64,000 nt of DNA from Ypsolopha sequella (lineage: Eukaryota > Arthropoda > Insecta > Lepidoptera > Ypsolophidae). The translations under genes were made by a program, and so were the position numbers. How positions within the stretch are numbered: the first letter of the stretch is position 1; each line of letters begins with the position of its first letter. The notes below the pieces were generated by a model. It was not told where the DNA came from, made no database searches, and was given only the letters and a program-made list of their open reading frames with translations. Of the stretch, positions 33,501 to 48,500 are shown one piece after another. The DNA is taken from the NCBI GenBank assembly GCA_934047225.1, contig OW203983.1, positions 36,390,310 through 36,454,309 of the forward strand. Reading direction: 5' to 3'.

Positions 33501-36500
33501 ACTTCTCAGTACAAAGTGGTCCGATCAGCTGACTCAGTTTGTATGGACAAGTGAAGAAAAGTTCGCGCAAAAAAATGTACTTTGTAGTGGAATGTGATGT
33601 ATTAACGATACTGAATCACCTCCTAAATGACTTTCCATTTAAATTGAAAGACTATAACTATGATCTTAATATAATATTATGTAAGTTTATATACTGGTAA
33701 AAGTATATACATATATGTATATCCAAATTTTATATCCCATAACTACTCAATATTAATATTTCATTCTATTGCATTAATGTTTTTATCATTTTTCTGTTTT
33801 AATATTTTAACTATATACTGATTTTATTGAATAAGTTTAGGTTAAAGTAAATAGTCTTTTCTCTTTTAATTGTGGTGGCAGAATAACAGCGTTCCTAATG
33901 CCTTTGATATAGGAACATTTATTTACTTATATGCTAAAGAACATATGCTGAGTCCCGTCCTTTTTAACAGTGCCATACAACTTTACGTTTAAGAACATTG
34001 ATATTACTTTGTCCATAATTTATTTATTTTATTTATATGCATGTCGTTACAAACCTTTATAACTGGACAGTGGAAAAAGCAGCGATAGCTCAGGGGTGCA
34101 ACGCTGGCCTCTCAATGGAGGTTAGAAATAAATCAGTCAATACGACGTATTAATCCATAAAGATTATCGATTGCCAATTAAACACGAACAAATAGTCCTT
34201 TAACCTAACTATAAGACCTAACCTTACCTAAACCTAACATATTGTCTAGCTATGACCACCATGCTGACTCTTAACACCCAGCAATAGAGCCGATAATAGC
34301 ATCAACTCACGTATATCTTTCGCGACTTCGGCTAATTTCAGGACGTGGCGAGTTTCAGAGGCGAACTTCGGGTCCGTGTTTATCGTGACCACCATGCTGA
34401 CGGCCTCGCCGCGCGCGCCAGACAGGCCCGACCCCAGCAGACGGGTCAGCTTTGACTCCCTGGGGAAGAGAAAGTAAGTCGTTTCAATCAGTGGCGTAGT
34501 TAGGCAGACAAGGGCCCCGGTGCATGAAGAAAAAATCTTTTCCACGTGACTTAACCTTATATTAGACGGGCTAATAATGTAGCCCTTAAACTTATAGATC
34601 GGCATACGATGAGAATACAGTGGCATACACTCATGCCTAGTAGGATAATAGTCCATAAGTCACGTGCATAATAAAATGAATGAGGTATAACATCACTATC
34701 TACGTGTTTAGCAAAAAAAATAAAAATATTTATTACACAGACGTCTGGCTACTAAACAACAGTAAATTACTTGAAATAGTTAACGATGAAAGGATATACC
34801 TTTGTTACTTCAGTTCAGGTTTTGCAATAGAAAACTGTACAACCCGTAATTTTTACGGCTTGTTTTTCTTGACGATCGCGTTGTCAGATTGGGTCGGGCG
34901 TCGGGCAGTCGGTCTAGCACATGGATGGCGAACCTTTATAAATCAACGCGTCATTTTTCTAAAGAAATATTTTATGAAACCATAGACGTGCCGACAAATA
35001 ATTTTGACTTAGTGATTATTGGAAAAATAATGAAGCTAAAGACTATCAACTTGAAACTTCGTATCCACTTTTAACTTTAAACTTAAGTGCGAACGGTTTC
35101 GATTGGTGGCGTGCCCGAAATATTTTGTTACGTGCTACTAATAGCACGCGTGTCATTGGTTCGCCATCCCTGGTCTAGCACAACTGGTTTTTTATAACGG
35201 CTGTTCTGTTCCTGACAGAACAATAAACTGAAAAATGTTGTACGTCTCTCAGGTTCCTTCTAAAAATCCTCTAAATAAAGAGGGCCCCCTGAGCTTTGGG
35301 GCCCTGGTGCACTGCACTACCTTGCCCTATGATAGCTACGCCACAGGTTTCATTTCATGAATTTTATTTATTTAGGTTACAAACAGTCATTACATATGAA
35401 ATTTTTTACACAAAGACATTAACTCAAACAGACCTAAAGCACAGTATAAGTAGTAGTTCAACTTGGCGGTGTCCTTGAAATCAATACCTACGGCCGCTCG
35501 GTGCCTAAACACGCGCTAGGGCTGCCAACGTATTTGATAATGCTATATTAAATTGTCGCATTATTTAATTTAAACAGCCATACAATGCGCAACATATTGT
35601 ATAATTTCGTGCCATAATTTACAAAAACGCGCGGGTGCGGCTTACAGAGTCAACACGGCAACGTGCGGCAACGTGCCTGAGGCACAACTGCGACTGCCGC
35701 CCCCCGACAGCCCCCGAGATTTCGAAGCGCGTCGTTTCGGGCCTATGAGGACATAATACTACTTTCTTTTCTTACACTGCGCCTAAAGAACCCTTATAAA
35801 ATAACACATTTAGAATAAACACTTGGACTTATACATCAAGGTTTGTTAACAAATATACACACAGTTATGACAAGAATTTTATATAAAGACATACAAACAA
35901 CACAATACATTTTTACAGTCACTTACAAAATATTTTATTTGCTTTGGCTTTGAAATAGTTTTTACTTTCCAGGAAGATGTTGATGTCACCTAAGGAAAGC
36001 GAGAGAAAAATTGTTTTTTTATTGTGGTTCGTTCGACTCCTACGAGTATGAAATATTAGCGAACTGCAACGAGAGGAGGAGCGCGGTATTTTGAAAAAAC
36101 CGACCAAGTGCGAGTCGGAAGGGTTCCGTGCCATTATCTAAAAAACGGCAAAAAACATTTCTGTTGTATGGGAGCCACCTTAGATATTTATTTTATTCTG
36201 TTTTTTAGTATTTGTTGTTATAGCTGCAACAGAAATACATCATCTGTGAAAATTTCAACTGTCTAACTATCACAGACGGACAGCGGAGTCTTAGAAATAG
36301 GGTCCCGTTGGTTACCCTTTGGGTATGGAACCCTAAAAATAATAGTTCTGGCAGCAGTTCGTTATTTACGAGTTTATATATAAAAGTAGCATCAATAAGT
36401 TTTCGTTGACTAGTCAGGGTAAATATATTGTGTGACTTGTGAGTGTTCTAAACACAACCTGAAGACATGACGTAAACTTTCGTGGATTACCTTGCACTTA

Positions 36501-39500
36501 AAAAAAAACAGCGATAGCTCAGAAGTTAGGGACTGGGCTCTCAATCTCGAGATCCAGGTTCAATCCCCGATCCAGGATGCACCAATGATTTTTTTCGGAA
36601 TTTTTTGTTTTTACTTACCGAATGGTAAAGGAAAACATCGTAAGGAAACCTGCATGCCCTAAAAAGCATGAAGCCCTATCGCCCGAAAAACTGTGACTTG
36701 CATTTTCATAGTTCACATTTGGAACACATCTGACACCCCCTCGGGGTGTATATATTTTCAAAAAAGAGATAATTATGAGGCATATTTTTACTTTTTTTTA
36801 CACTCTATGGTCGACCACCACCGCGCCTGATAAAGCTTCGATGAGAGCTAGAATGAACAGCGCTCGCCTCCAAACTGGGAGAGTGAAAATCAGACATGGC
36901 GTTAATCAACTTCAATCAAACCGCTAAATCTACGTAAGTCGGTAACGTTAGAATGGGATGTCTGCACTGCGGCTACCTTCACTCTCCACCTTCATTCTCT
37001 CTCATAGATGCTTTGAATCAGGCGCGGTAGTGGCCAAGGAGATATGGTAAAGGGGCCTGGCACTTGCGAACGCATAAGGCCAAAAATAGGCTATGTTGTC
37101 CGTGGCTACAGGTTAATGCGCTGTCCTCTTTTTGCAAGTGTACTATTAGTGTGTGTGAGAAATATGACTATACGTGCCGTACTTATCTGTGTATGTATGT
37201 ATGTAAATTCTTTATTGCACAAAATAAGATTACAATGCACAAAGGCGAACTTAATGCTAATTAGCATTCTCTACCAGTTAACCTTTGGTGATGTGGAGAT
37301 TATAAGGATAGTGCCAAATAAGTTAATTAATTAATTAACTTTTAATAATATCTACATAATAATATAATATATAATGGTGTCGATTCGGCTAAACACAACA
37401 TAACTAATTTGACAGGACTAACCTTATTTTGAGCGTCCTGTCCTTGTCTTTTCGATACAGAAAGAAAAAGACAGAACGCTCAAATTAAGTTTAGTTCTGT
37501 CAAATAAGTTAAGTCGTGTTGCGCCCACATGTTCTGAGGTTGCGCCGAATCGACACAAATATCTACATAAAAATATATAAATACAAAAATATACATACAT
37601 ATAATATACATATCTCCACTTCCGTCCATTTCAAACCCACTAACAAACTACAATATCTAGACTTCCACAGCTGTCATCCGGCACATATGAAAAAATCCAT
37701 TCCGTATTCTCTTTCACTCCGTGGCCGTCGGATCTGCAACAACACAAATTCATTAAACAACTATCATAACACAATTCACAAAGCACTTCTCAAGAGAAAC
37801 TACCCAAACCAGTTCCTACAAAAACACTTACACCAAAGACCAAGATTCCATAGAAACAACAGAAATGCAAAACCAACCAACCAAACACGACTCATCACCA
37901 CATATTTTCACGGCAGTCATAAACTCAAAACACTGATCAAAGACTCCTTACCCATCCTTCGACAAAGCGACGAAACAAAACACCTACTACCTAATACTCC
38001 TCAGATATGTTATAGACAGAACCGAAACCTTAAATGCACACTCAACAAGACACAACAACTCACCATCCCCAACAACCCCAGCAACTCATCTCCTGGAACA
38101 TCCCCTTGCCGACGGCCACGCTGCAAAACATGCACCATGATTAACACTTCTATACATATCAATACTCACCACACTACCAGCACCTACAAAACACAACCCA
38201 ACACAACATGTACAACCAAAAATTGTATTTACCTACTAGAATGCCGACATTGCCCGGCATTCTACGTAGGTGAAACCAAAAACGCCTTACACATCCGGAT
38301 GAACAACCACAGACATACATCAACTATACAAAACAACGTCCTACCCATTCCCACACACACACGCTTACACAACGTCACCTTCAACGACTGCTTCTCCGTT
38401 CGAATCATTAAATCATTCACTCCACCACTAACTGACATAGACCTAAGAACCTGGGAGACGTCATATATCTGGTCACTTGGTGCTCATTATGGACCTGGAC
38501 TCAACAGACAGCACTGACAGACATGACCCGACCGACCGACGAATTAGACCGCTCAAAATTTCAAGTAAAAACACCAACAACATCACACAACCACCTAACC
38601 ACCATCATCGATCATCCAAGAAGAGCAGTGATTAAATAATATCAAAAATAACCAACACAATTTTTAGAGAAACCTACTTTATTATTATTTTTTAGAAAAT
38701 AGTTTAAAACTAAAATTGTTTACAAGTGTCACCTTTACTTTTAACTTTTTATTTTTTACTATGATACCTAAATTATATGTCACAAAAAATTTTTTACATT
38801 CGACTGATGACGGCCCCATACCGAGGGCCGAAATATATCGAGTTAAAATTTTTTAAAATTGTTTTAATAACACTACTAATGAAAAGCTAATATACATATT
38901 AGTGTATATACTGTCTATAAATAAATATACAACAATATATCGGCAGTTACGAGAAGAATGACTCAAGATGACTCAGGGGACAAAGTGAAAACTACAGGTG
39001 TGGTGACTGATTCTGTAGCCGTAGACAGTGTGCCTGGATTCGTGCTGGGGGCTCGGTTGGTGATCATTGAACCTTGTTGCTGGTCCCTGGCCGGGTCTTC
39101 GGTATGGGTTCAGGCGGTTGATTGGGTTTCACCTTGTATAATAATATTTTACCTATAATTTTAATCGTAAATATATTGCTACATAAATTAAATAAACCTT
39201 TAATTTAGTTCATGTACATTTATTATTTTATTACATATATTTTCTTTATTAGATTAAATTTGACGTGTAAAAAGTGTATATATCCTGCTTTGCAAAATAA
39301 ACTATTTGAATTTGAATTTGTTGATAGACTCTGGTCTTTGTGTTATGTCGGTGAAATGAGCGGGAGAAAACGTGGATACATCTGAAATATCCTGAAATCT
39401 GTGGTAAGGCCAGTGTCATAGAAGAACCTGCCAAGCAATAACAGCAGTAGGTACCTACCTGTAAGGCACCAGATTGGCGGAGGCGGCGAGCCTCTGCTTC

Positions 39501-42500
39501 CTCCTCAAAGTGTGTAGGCACCGCTCCAGCACGAGCAACGATGTGTTGATGGCGCGCGACTCCTGCATGCGCGCGCCGGTGTTTTGTGTGTGGCCTGCGC
39601 GCTCAGACCCCGCCAGGTCACATAGACGGACGCAGGAGGTGCGTACGTCGCCGTTTTCTGGAACCATTTTATTTTTATTGTTATTCAATTCAATTCAAAT
39701 TTATTCCCTGAACGTCCATTCCCTGGACATCCATTCCCTGAACGTCCATTCCCTGAACGTCCATTCCCTGGACATCCATTCCCTGAACGTCCATTCCCTG
39801 AACGTCCATTCCCTGAACGTCCATTCCCTGGACATCCATTCCCTGAACGTCCATTCCCTGAACGTCCATTCCCTGAACGTCCATTCCCTGGACATCCATT
39901 CCCTGAACGTCCATTCCCTGAACGTCCATTCCCTGGACATCCATTCCCTGAACGTCCATTCCCTGAACGTCCATTCCCTGAACGTCCATTCCCTGAACGT
40001 CCATTCCCTGGACATCCATTCCCTGAACGTCCATTCCCTGGACATCCATTCCCTGAACGTCCATTCCCTGAACGTCCATTCCCTGGACATCCATTCCCTG
40101 AACATCCATTCCCTGAACGTCCATTCCCTGAACGTCCATTCCCTGGACATCCATTCCCTGAACGTCCATTCCCTGAACGTCCATTCCCTGAACGTCCATT
40201 CCCTGGACATCCATTCCCTGAACGTCCATTCCCTGAACGTCCATTCCCTGAACGTCCATTCCCTGGACATCCATTCCCTGAACATCCATTCCCTGAACGT
40301 CCATTCCCTGAACGTCCATTCCCTGGACATCCATTCCCTGAACGTCCATTCCCTGAACGTCCATTCCCTGAACGTCCATTCCCTGGACATCCATTCCCTG
40401 AACGTCCATTCCCTGAACGTCCATTCCCTGGACATCCATTCCCTGAACTTCCATTCCCTGAACGTCCATTCCCTGGACATCCATTCCCTGAACGTCCATT
40501 CCCTGAAGGTTCATTCCCTGAACGTCCATTCCCTGAACGTCCATTCCCTGGACATCCATTCCCTGAACGTCCATTCCCTGGACATCCATTCCCTGAACGT
40601 CCATTCCCTGGACATCCATTCCCTGGACATCCATTCCCTGAACGTCCATTCCCTGAACGTCCATTCCCTGGACATCCATTCCCTGAACGTCCATTCCCTG
40701 AACGTCCATTCCCTGAACGTCCATTCCCTGGACATCCATTCCCTGGACATCCATTCCCTGAACGTCCATTCCCTGAACGTCCATTCCCTGGACATCCATT
40801 CCCTGAACGTCCATTCCCTGAACGTCCATTCCCTGGACATCCATTCCCTGAACGTCCATTCCCTGAACGTCCATTCCCTGAACGTCCATTCCCTGAACGT
40901 CCATTCCCTGGACATCCATTCCCTGAACGTCCATTCCCTGAACGTCCATTCCCTGGACATCCATTCCCTGAACGTCCATTCCCTGAACGTCCATTCCCTG
41001 AACGTCCATTCCCTGGACATCCATTCCCTGAACGTCCATTCCCTGGACGTCCATTCCCTGAACGTCCATTCCCTGGACATCCATTCCCTGAACGTCCATT
41101 CCCTGAACGTCCATTCCCTGAACGTCCATTCCCTGAACGTCCATTCCCTGGACGTCCATTCCCTGAACGTCCATTCCCTGGACATCCATTCCCTGAACGT
41201 CCATTCCCTGGACATCCATTCCCTGAACGTCCATTCCCTGGACATCCATTCCCTGAACGTCCATTCCCTGGACATCCATTCCCTGAACGTCCACTTCCCT
41301 GAACGTCCATTCCCTGGACATCCATTCCCTGAACGTCCATTCCCTGGACATCCATTCCCTGAACGTCCATTCCCTGGACATCCATTCCCTGAACGTCCAT
41401 TCCCTGAACGTCCATTCCCTGAACGTCCATTCCCTGAACGTCCATTCCCTGAACGTCCATTCCCTGAACGTCCATTCCCTGGACATCCATTCCCTGAACG
41501 TCCATTCCCTGGACATCCATTCCCTGAACGTCCATTCCCTGGACATCCATTCCCTGAACGTCCATTCCCTGGACATCCATTCCCTGAACGTCCATTCCCT
41601 GGACATCCATTCCCTGAACGTCCATTCCCTGGACATCCATTCCCTGAACGTCCATTCCCTGAACGTCCATTCCCTGAACGTCCATTCCCTGGACATCCAT
41701 TCCCTGAACGTCCATTCCCTGGACATCCATTCCCTGAACGTCCACTTCCCTGAAAAACCAGATATAGACACACGTCAAACTTATAACACCCCTCCTTTTG
41801 CTTCGGGGGTTAAAAATATACATAATGTTTCAGTCAGATATCTTGGACTTACCCGTCTCTGTGAGTAAGGTAATAGTGAAGATGCAGTGCGAGCGGGAGG
41901 AGCGCGCGTGCACACCTGTAGCGGCCACTTGCAGGTTAAGTTTACCGGCCACCATCACATCGTATGCCTCCTCTCCGCTGCGGACGAAGGCTTGGCTCGC
42001 ACCCTGGGGGACAAAATTACACTTCTTTTAGGCTTCCGCACCGGAAAGGTGCCAGACGGGACCCTATTAGCCTCCGCTGTCTGTCTGTCTGTCTGTCCGT
42101 CTGCCACAGGAGTCTACAGCTTCAGACGTTATAGGTAGCAAGTTGAAATTGTCACAGATTACGTTTTACTATCTATATATTTTCCTGAAACAAGTTTTCA
42201 ATTTTGCACCCACGACGAAATCGGCACGATTGTATTGTCTTCGCAAGTTTCATGGATCGTGCATATTATAGCGAAATGAAACAGCATGACATTTGGCTAC
42301 GCCCACAACTGAGTTGGTCGCGGCAATGTCTGCGGGTCGATTCTCCGTACGTATTTGTTACATAATATTAATAAATAAAATTATAGCGGCCAAAATACAA
42401 ATTTTAAACAATATTCAAGGTTACAGGTTAAGTCGACCTAAATCCGTTAAAGGCGTGTTGTAGTGCTCATAATTTCTGACTGATCTGACTTAGAAACACC

Positions 42501-45500
42501 CTTCCCCAAACCGAACCGTTTCGAGTTATTCGACATGTTTTTTATGAAAATTGCCGATTTTTTAAATATCTCATAAAATATTTTGAAATTGGCAAGTTTT
42601 AGTATTATTATTATTTGATTTTTACATGTAAGATAAGATGCTTAATACCTAAATAACTGAAATCCTACGTAAGTTACCTAAATAGGTTGTTGTACACGAT
42701 TGAAAGTTAAAAAAGTTGATAAAAATTTAGAAAGTTTATTTTTCTGTAAGGAATATCTAAAAAAAAAGTTTATGGCAGATGTCTGGCAGATGTGCCTAAT
42801 AATATTTACGTTTTATCAGCTATCGTATAGTTATGTATAGATTTTGAAAATTAGATTTTATTAATTTAATTTCTCTAATTTCACTCTTAAGAAAAACCAA
42901 TTATTTTAAAGCTATTGGATTTTGAAAAATGGATTGTTTTAATTAATTTTTTATTTCACTTTCATAAAAAATTCAATTATTTTAAACCTTTTATAAGTTT
43001 TTTTTTTTAATAAACTTTTCTCATTTCACACTTTTGGAAAACAAAAATATTGAATTTTTTAATTTAATTTTTTTAATTTCACTCTTATGGGAAATAAAAA
43101 CTAGGTTTTTATGTAATTTTTCTAATTTCACTTTTACAGAAAATCGAATTATTTTAAAGTTATTTTGAAAATTAGGATGTTTCATTAAAGTTTTCTAATT
43201 TCACTCTTATGGAAAATAAAAACATGAAATTTTTAAATTTAATTTTCCTAATTTCCCTCTTTTAGGTGGTAGAGCTGATGCCGGGTTCGACTGTGGTGGT
43301 CCACCATCTTACTTGGAGACCTCCTCGAAGTAATTCGGGGGAGAGTAAGAGGACAGCCCACAGACAAAAAGCCAGGAGGCCCACCATGCCTGGGACCGAT
43401 GGATGGCGGTATATCCATCCCTAATAGCCGGGTCTTATATGGAACAGACGGCGTCACTGGTGCGAGGCACCGCGCTCACCAAACCTGCCCAGCGTGTGTG
43501 AGTATGGGCAATTCTTCCAGGATGACCGCCGGGAGTGGCAAAGTCCAGCGGGCCTATTGTGTATCTCTAGTTGCCTTCTGGACTGGGTGTCTATCATCAA
43601 AAACATAGATATACTATCGAATTCCGATGTCCTAAGGATATTTTCGCACTTGAAGTGACGACACAGATTGTTAATAGTTCAATACCCACTAAAGGCAATT
43701 TTGAAATTTCAGTTTTTAGCTATGTTTTTGATGATAGGCACCTCGTGCAGTTGGCAACTAAAGATACAGAATAGGGGGGCTGGAAAGGCTTATGTCCAGC
43801 AGTGGACGAACTAGGCTGATGGATGGATGGATGACATATATAAATAAATAAATAATGAATTTTAATACAAATAATCATATTAAAAAACTCAATAATTTGT
43901 TAAATGCTCTTTCAATGTCTTTTTAAATGAGGAGACAGTTACGCACCCTCGTACAGTATGCGGAAGAGAATTCCATAACTGAACAACTTGTACAGTATAG
44001 GAGTTCCCAAAAGCTCCTGTATTCTAAAGTAACAAACCTTGACATAGGCTTGCCCGCTGGAGTCCTCACGGATGCGTAGAGTAGAACTGGTGCGTCGGTC
44101 GCAGGGCACCAGCAAGTCATACAACCCCTCGTTGTATATCTCGACGAACGATACCTGTACACACAATGCACGTGTCTTACTTAAGGGGCTCCACAATGCT
44201 AAACATCTGTTTTGTATTGGATCCAGTTCCGTCAATGTAGATCGTAAAAATTTGAAAAAAATATGGCATGTTTTGTGACTCAAGAAAATTAATTACACTT
44301 TATAAATAAACATACTTTCAATCTTCCATTAATTAGATTAATTTTAAAAAAGCATGATTTTCACGAAAAAAGCGATTCAGTTTCCATGTTTCAAAACCGA
44401 TTGAAACGAAACCAACACTCGCAGATACTAACTAGAAAAAAAACATCTTTATTACATAAATAAATTAAGGTTAATGTACTAATGGAGCCGCGATTTATAA
44501 ATAACTGAAGTTTTGCGTGCGCGGTATCTGATTAGAGCAGGATAGAGAGTCAAAAAACAAACGCGTTAGAGCAGGACTGAATTTTAGCATTGTGCAGCCC
44601 CTTAAAGGGCAGGTGGCCGCCAACGACCTTGAGTCAACCTGTGTCGGTACAAATATTGACAGAAACTATACTGAAATAACAATTTAGCCAAATTTTAAAT
44701 GAAATGGATTATTAGCTTATGTTATTATTACTGAGGCCAGAACAATTTTTTTTTTTAGAATTTTTGTCTGTCTGTTCCACAGACATCATATCATACCGAT
44801 TTAGATGCGGTTTACTTTATTATCATCGTCAACATATTATAGGCTAGGCTGGGGTGTTTATAAAATAGCTGCCAAGCCGAAAACTGTCGATAATAGATTT
44901 TTGTAGATACCTATATTGATTGAAAGACACTTCCATGGGAGCGAAGCTTGAAATATTTAAAGCGATATTTTCCTCTTTCCACCAGCATTGCCCAAGAAAG
45001 TTGGCATGATGAATTAATTGCATCTAGCTGGGTGATTCTCTAAATGCATGAAGCAAGTTGCAGGAAATTAATTAATAAATAACTTTATTAACTGAAAAAT
45101 AATTAAGAAGTGGCTAGTGTACTGACTTATTACTATCGAATATTTCTCACGGAATATCTTCTTAAAATTTTATCTGTCAAAAAATCTACGAAAAATATTT
45201 CATCTGTCAATTTTGACATCTATCAAAAAAACTGTGAAAATATTATCACCTGTCAGTTTCGACATCTGTCAAAAAATCTATGAAAAATATATTGGGACCA
45301 CGACCTCATGATGCAGTTGTAGCTATTAGTGGGAATAAGTGATGGGACCACTAGCCTTAAACTGGCGGGACAGCGAGTACGGTGGGACAGAATGGGTGGG
45401 ACCACGAGTCAGAAACCATCCTAAAATTGTGTAGCAAGGACACGCGAGCTAGACCGTATGTGATCTGTATTGAAGGTGCCAGTCGAGGAACTGGCAATAC

Positions 45501-48500
45501 GATCGTATACCTACGGTCTAAAATAGAGCCACTGAGTGATGGCACTTATGACAGTGATGAGGTACATTTCAAATTTCGGTTAAAAATAAAAATCAAGTGT
45601 GAGTTTACTCAACATTAGACACGTCATTCAACATTCAACATAATTATACAAAAGGAAAATGTGCCAAAACCAGTGGTGTAGCTACCGGAGGGCTATGCGG
45701 TGTAATGCCCTGGCGCCCCCAAGAGATGTTTAAATATCTAAATCGAAAAAATCATTTTACTATTATTTATTTTCGTTTAGTTTAACTTCGTCATTGTTTT
45801 GTTTTTAATTAAATATTATTGCGTAACTTGGCGACCTTAAACACGACCTATAAAAAACGAGAAACTTTTTTAAAAAATTTCTTTGTTTCTATACGAATTC
45901 TATTGCACAATAAAGCAACATTCAAATCGAAAAATAATAACCGAAACAAATAGTACATCACTATCAACAATGAAGTATTACATTTTTTAATTCACACTTG
46001 CTTATAAATAATTACGATACTTTGTAGGCATTTAAACGTCATAGGCGCCATCACTCAGTGGCTCTACTGTAGTTGGGGTGAAAGTAACGTCAGGTAAACG
46101 GTAGGCCAGTCATTTTTACAATATGCATGTGTGCAAGTAACTTGTCATTGAAAAATAATAGGAATAACTTACCCAGACATAATAATTTGTCCTGTTTGTG
46201 AGATCCATTGCGGAGAAGTCTGACTGCAGTTGTGAACTCATGCGCCGGTATTTATCCCGGTACTTGTCTCGAACGGGTGCCGCCACAATCCGAAGATTTT
46301 TTACCCACTGGAAATAACAAGTGGTTGAGATATTAAATTTACACGATCACTATAAACATTTATTACGAGTACGGGAGTCAACCACCATGTTTAGTTTTTA
46401 TATTTTCCCGAATTTTCGGCAGAGTTGAATCTGCAATGGTCTTTTATAATGTATTTTATTAAATACGCAAACATTTTATCAAAAATTGTATTAAATAGCT
46501 TGTGTAAATCTTATTTATGTCCTTAAGAGTCGGAGTTCCGAGATTGGGCAAAACAGGGTTCGGGGTTATGGCTTTTTAAGATAGTAAAATATTAATTTCT
46601 GAACAAAATAAATACCACTTGTTACCTTACAAGATGAAGTACAGGTTCATTAAAAAAAATCTTGGCACTAATGTATAGTAACTTCAGAAAAAAAAAAACA
46701 GGATGTCAAGTTCAGGTTACACCCGTAGCGCTGCAATGCTATTCAAGAGATTTTCTTGAAATTCCTGTTTTTTTTCTGAAGTTACTATACATTATTGCCG
46801 TGATTTTTTTTTAATGAACCTGCACTTTATCTTGTAAGGTAACAAGTGGTATTTATTTTGTTCAGAAATTTGATTGTTTACTGTCTTAAAAAGCCATAAC
46901 CCCGAACCCCGAATCTCGGAACACCGACCCTTAATAGTAAAAAACCAATTATATTTCTGTAATATTATTTTTTTTTATTACTTTTTATTTATTTTTTTCT
47001 CATGTAGTTTATTGTAATGTATGATGTAGATTGTTCTAATTCGTGAATATTAATAATTTATTGCATCAATTTGTAAAATTGAAATTAATAATTTCAAATT
47101 ACATCTAATTTGATACAAAACATTGTAGTTAAATTTTAAACCTACCTGCAAGGAATATGTAATGTTTGTGTTATTTGTAAAAAATGGGACAAACTGAAAA
47201 CCAGCGCTGTCAATTGCTTGCAACTAGCAGCATTTGCTGAGGTTGGCCCTTTTTGCCACTTTATTTAAAAAAAAAACCTCTGTGCGTGTGTGTTTCTTTT
47301 TTGTGGCAAATAAATACTTTTCACTTTCACTTTTTGGTCGCGGGATGATGTCGATGGTCATACCGCGACCAGTAAGACCATGGCAGATGTAACTCTGCCG
47401 AAAATTCAGGAAAATATAAAAACCAAACATGGTGAGTCTCTTCTAAACTCCTAACAATGACAAGTGGTTAGTTACGGAAATTGCTCAATCTAAATTCGCT
47501 ATTATAGACAGGGTTCGAAATAATCGAATATTTATAATAAAATCAAAAATCTAATTTTTTATACATAATATATTAAAATTTAGATATATATCAAGTACTA
47601 TGTTTCTTTTACTCGATTCTTTGATTGCAATGCACTAATATAGGTTGTCAACTTCGTGCCTACCGCGCCCACGGTGTATAGTACTTTATATTCTCTGGTA
47701 TAGGGGTTGGCGGGCGGGGTCTCAGAGGGGTTGCGGATTGTGTGGCGGGAGGGTGAGCGAGCACGACGCGTGGGACGGACCAAGGCGGATGCCCAGTCGT
47801 TCCATAGATAAGGGTAGTATAAATCGATGTATAATGGATCTCTTTTGTAGACACTATGATATTTTAAAGTTGTCAATGGTGTCGATTCGGCCAAACACAA
47901 CTTAACTAATTTGACAGGACTAACCTTATTTTAAGCGTTCTGTCTTTGTCTTTTCGATACGGAAAGAAAAAGACAGAAGGCTCAAATTAAGTTTAGTTCT
48001 ATCAAATAAGTTAAGTCGTGTTGCGCCGAATCGACACAAATGTCATACTTGTGTACTTGGAATGCCTTGCGCACGGCGCTGCTCGTACCCGCCAACCCCT
48101 GTACCTCATGGGCGCGGTAAGCACGAATTTGCCAACCTATAGTACTACTAACTGGAGAATTTTAAATTAAAAAATATTTTTTTAATTTTGCATGGGTTAG
48201 CAATATTTTGTTTCATTTCTTACATTTGCAAACATATTTTTTTTTTCAGTGTGATCAGTAAATTATGAGTTTCATTTAAAGATACCTGTCCAATATCCAT
48301 TTAGACACATTTATTTTTTTCCAGGTCTATTAAAAGATATTATTACAAGGTGACTTTTTGACCATCGTCCAAATTCATACTGGAGGCTTAATAAGTGATC
48401 AGTATCTTGGATCAGTAACAATTTTTGTGAAATTCGTAAAATGAAATTTCGGCTTCCCATAGAAATTCAGTTCCAGTCCCGAGTGAATCACTATGGGGAG

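Noticed and set aside
36509..36583. Functional tRNA gene
   Set aside because: Has A and B boxes but continues into a typical SINE body; an anticodon stem-loop is not convincing.
39474..41823. Four to five very long reading frames (259-759 codons) on both strands
   Set aside because: They are the 15-bp minisatellite read in different frames; the unit is a multiple of three and lacks stops. The region is an intron of the kinesin gene.
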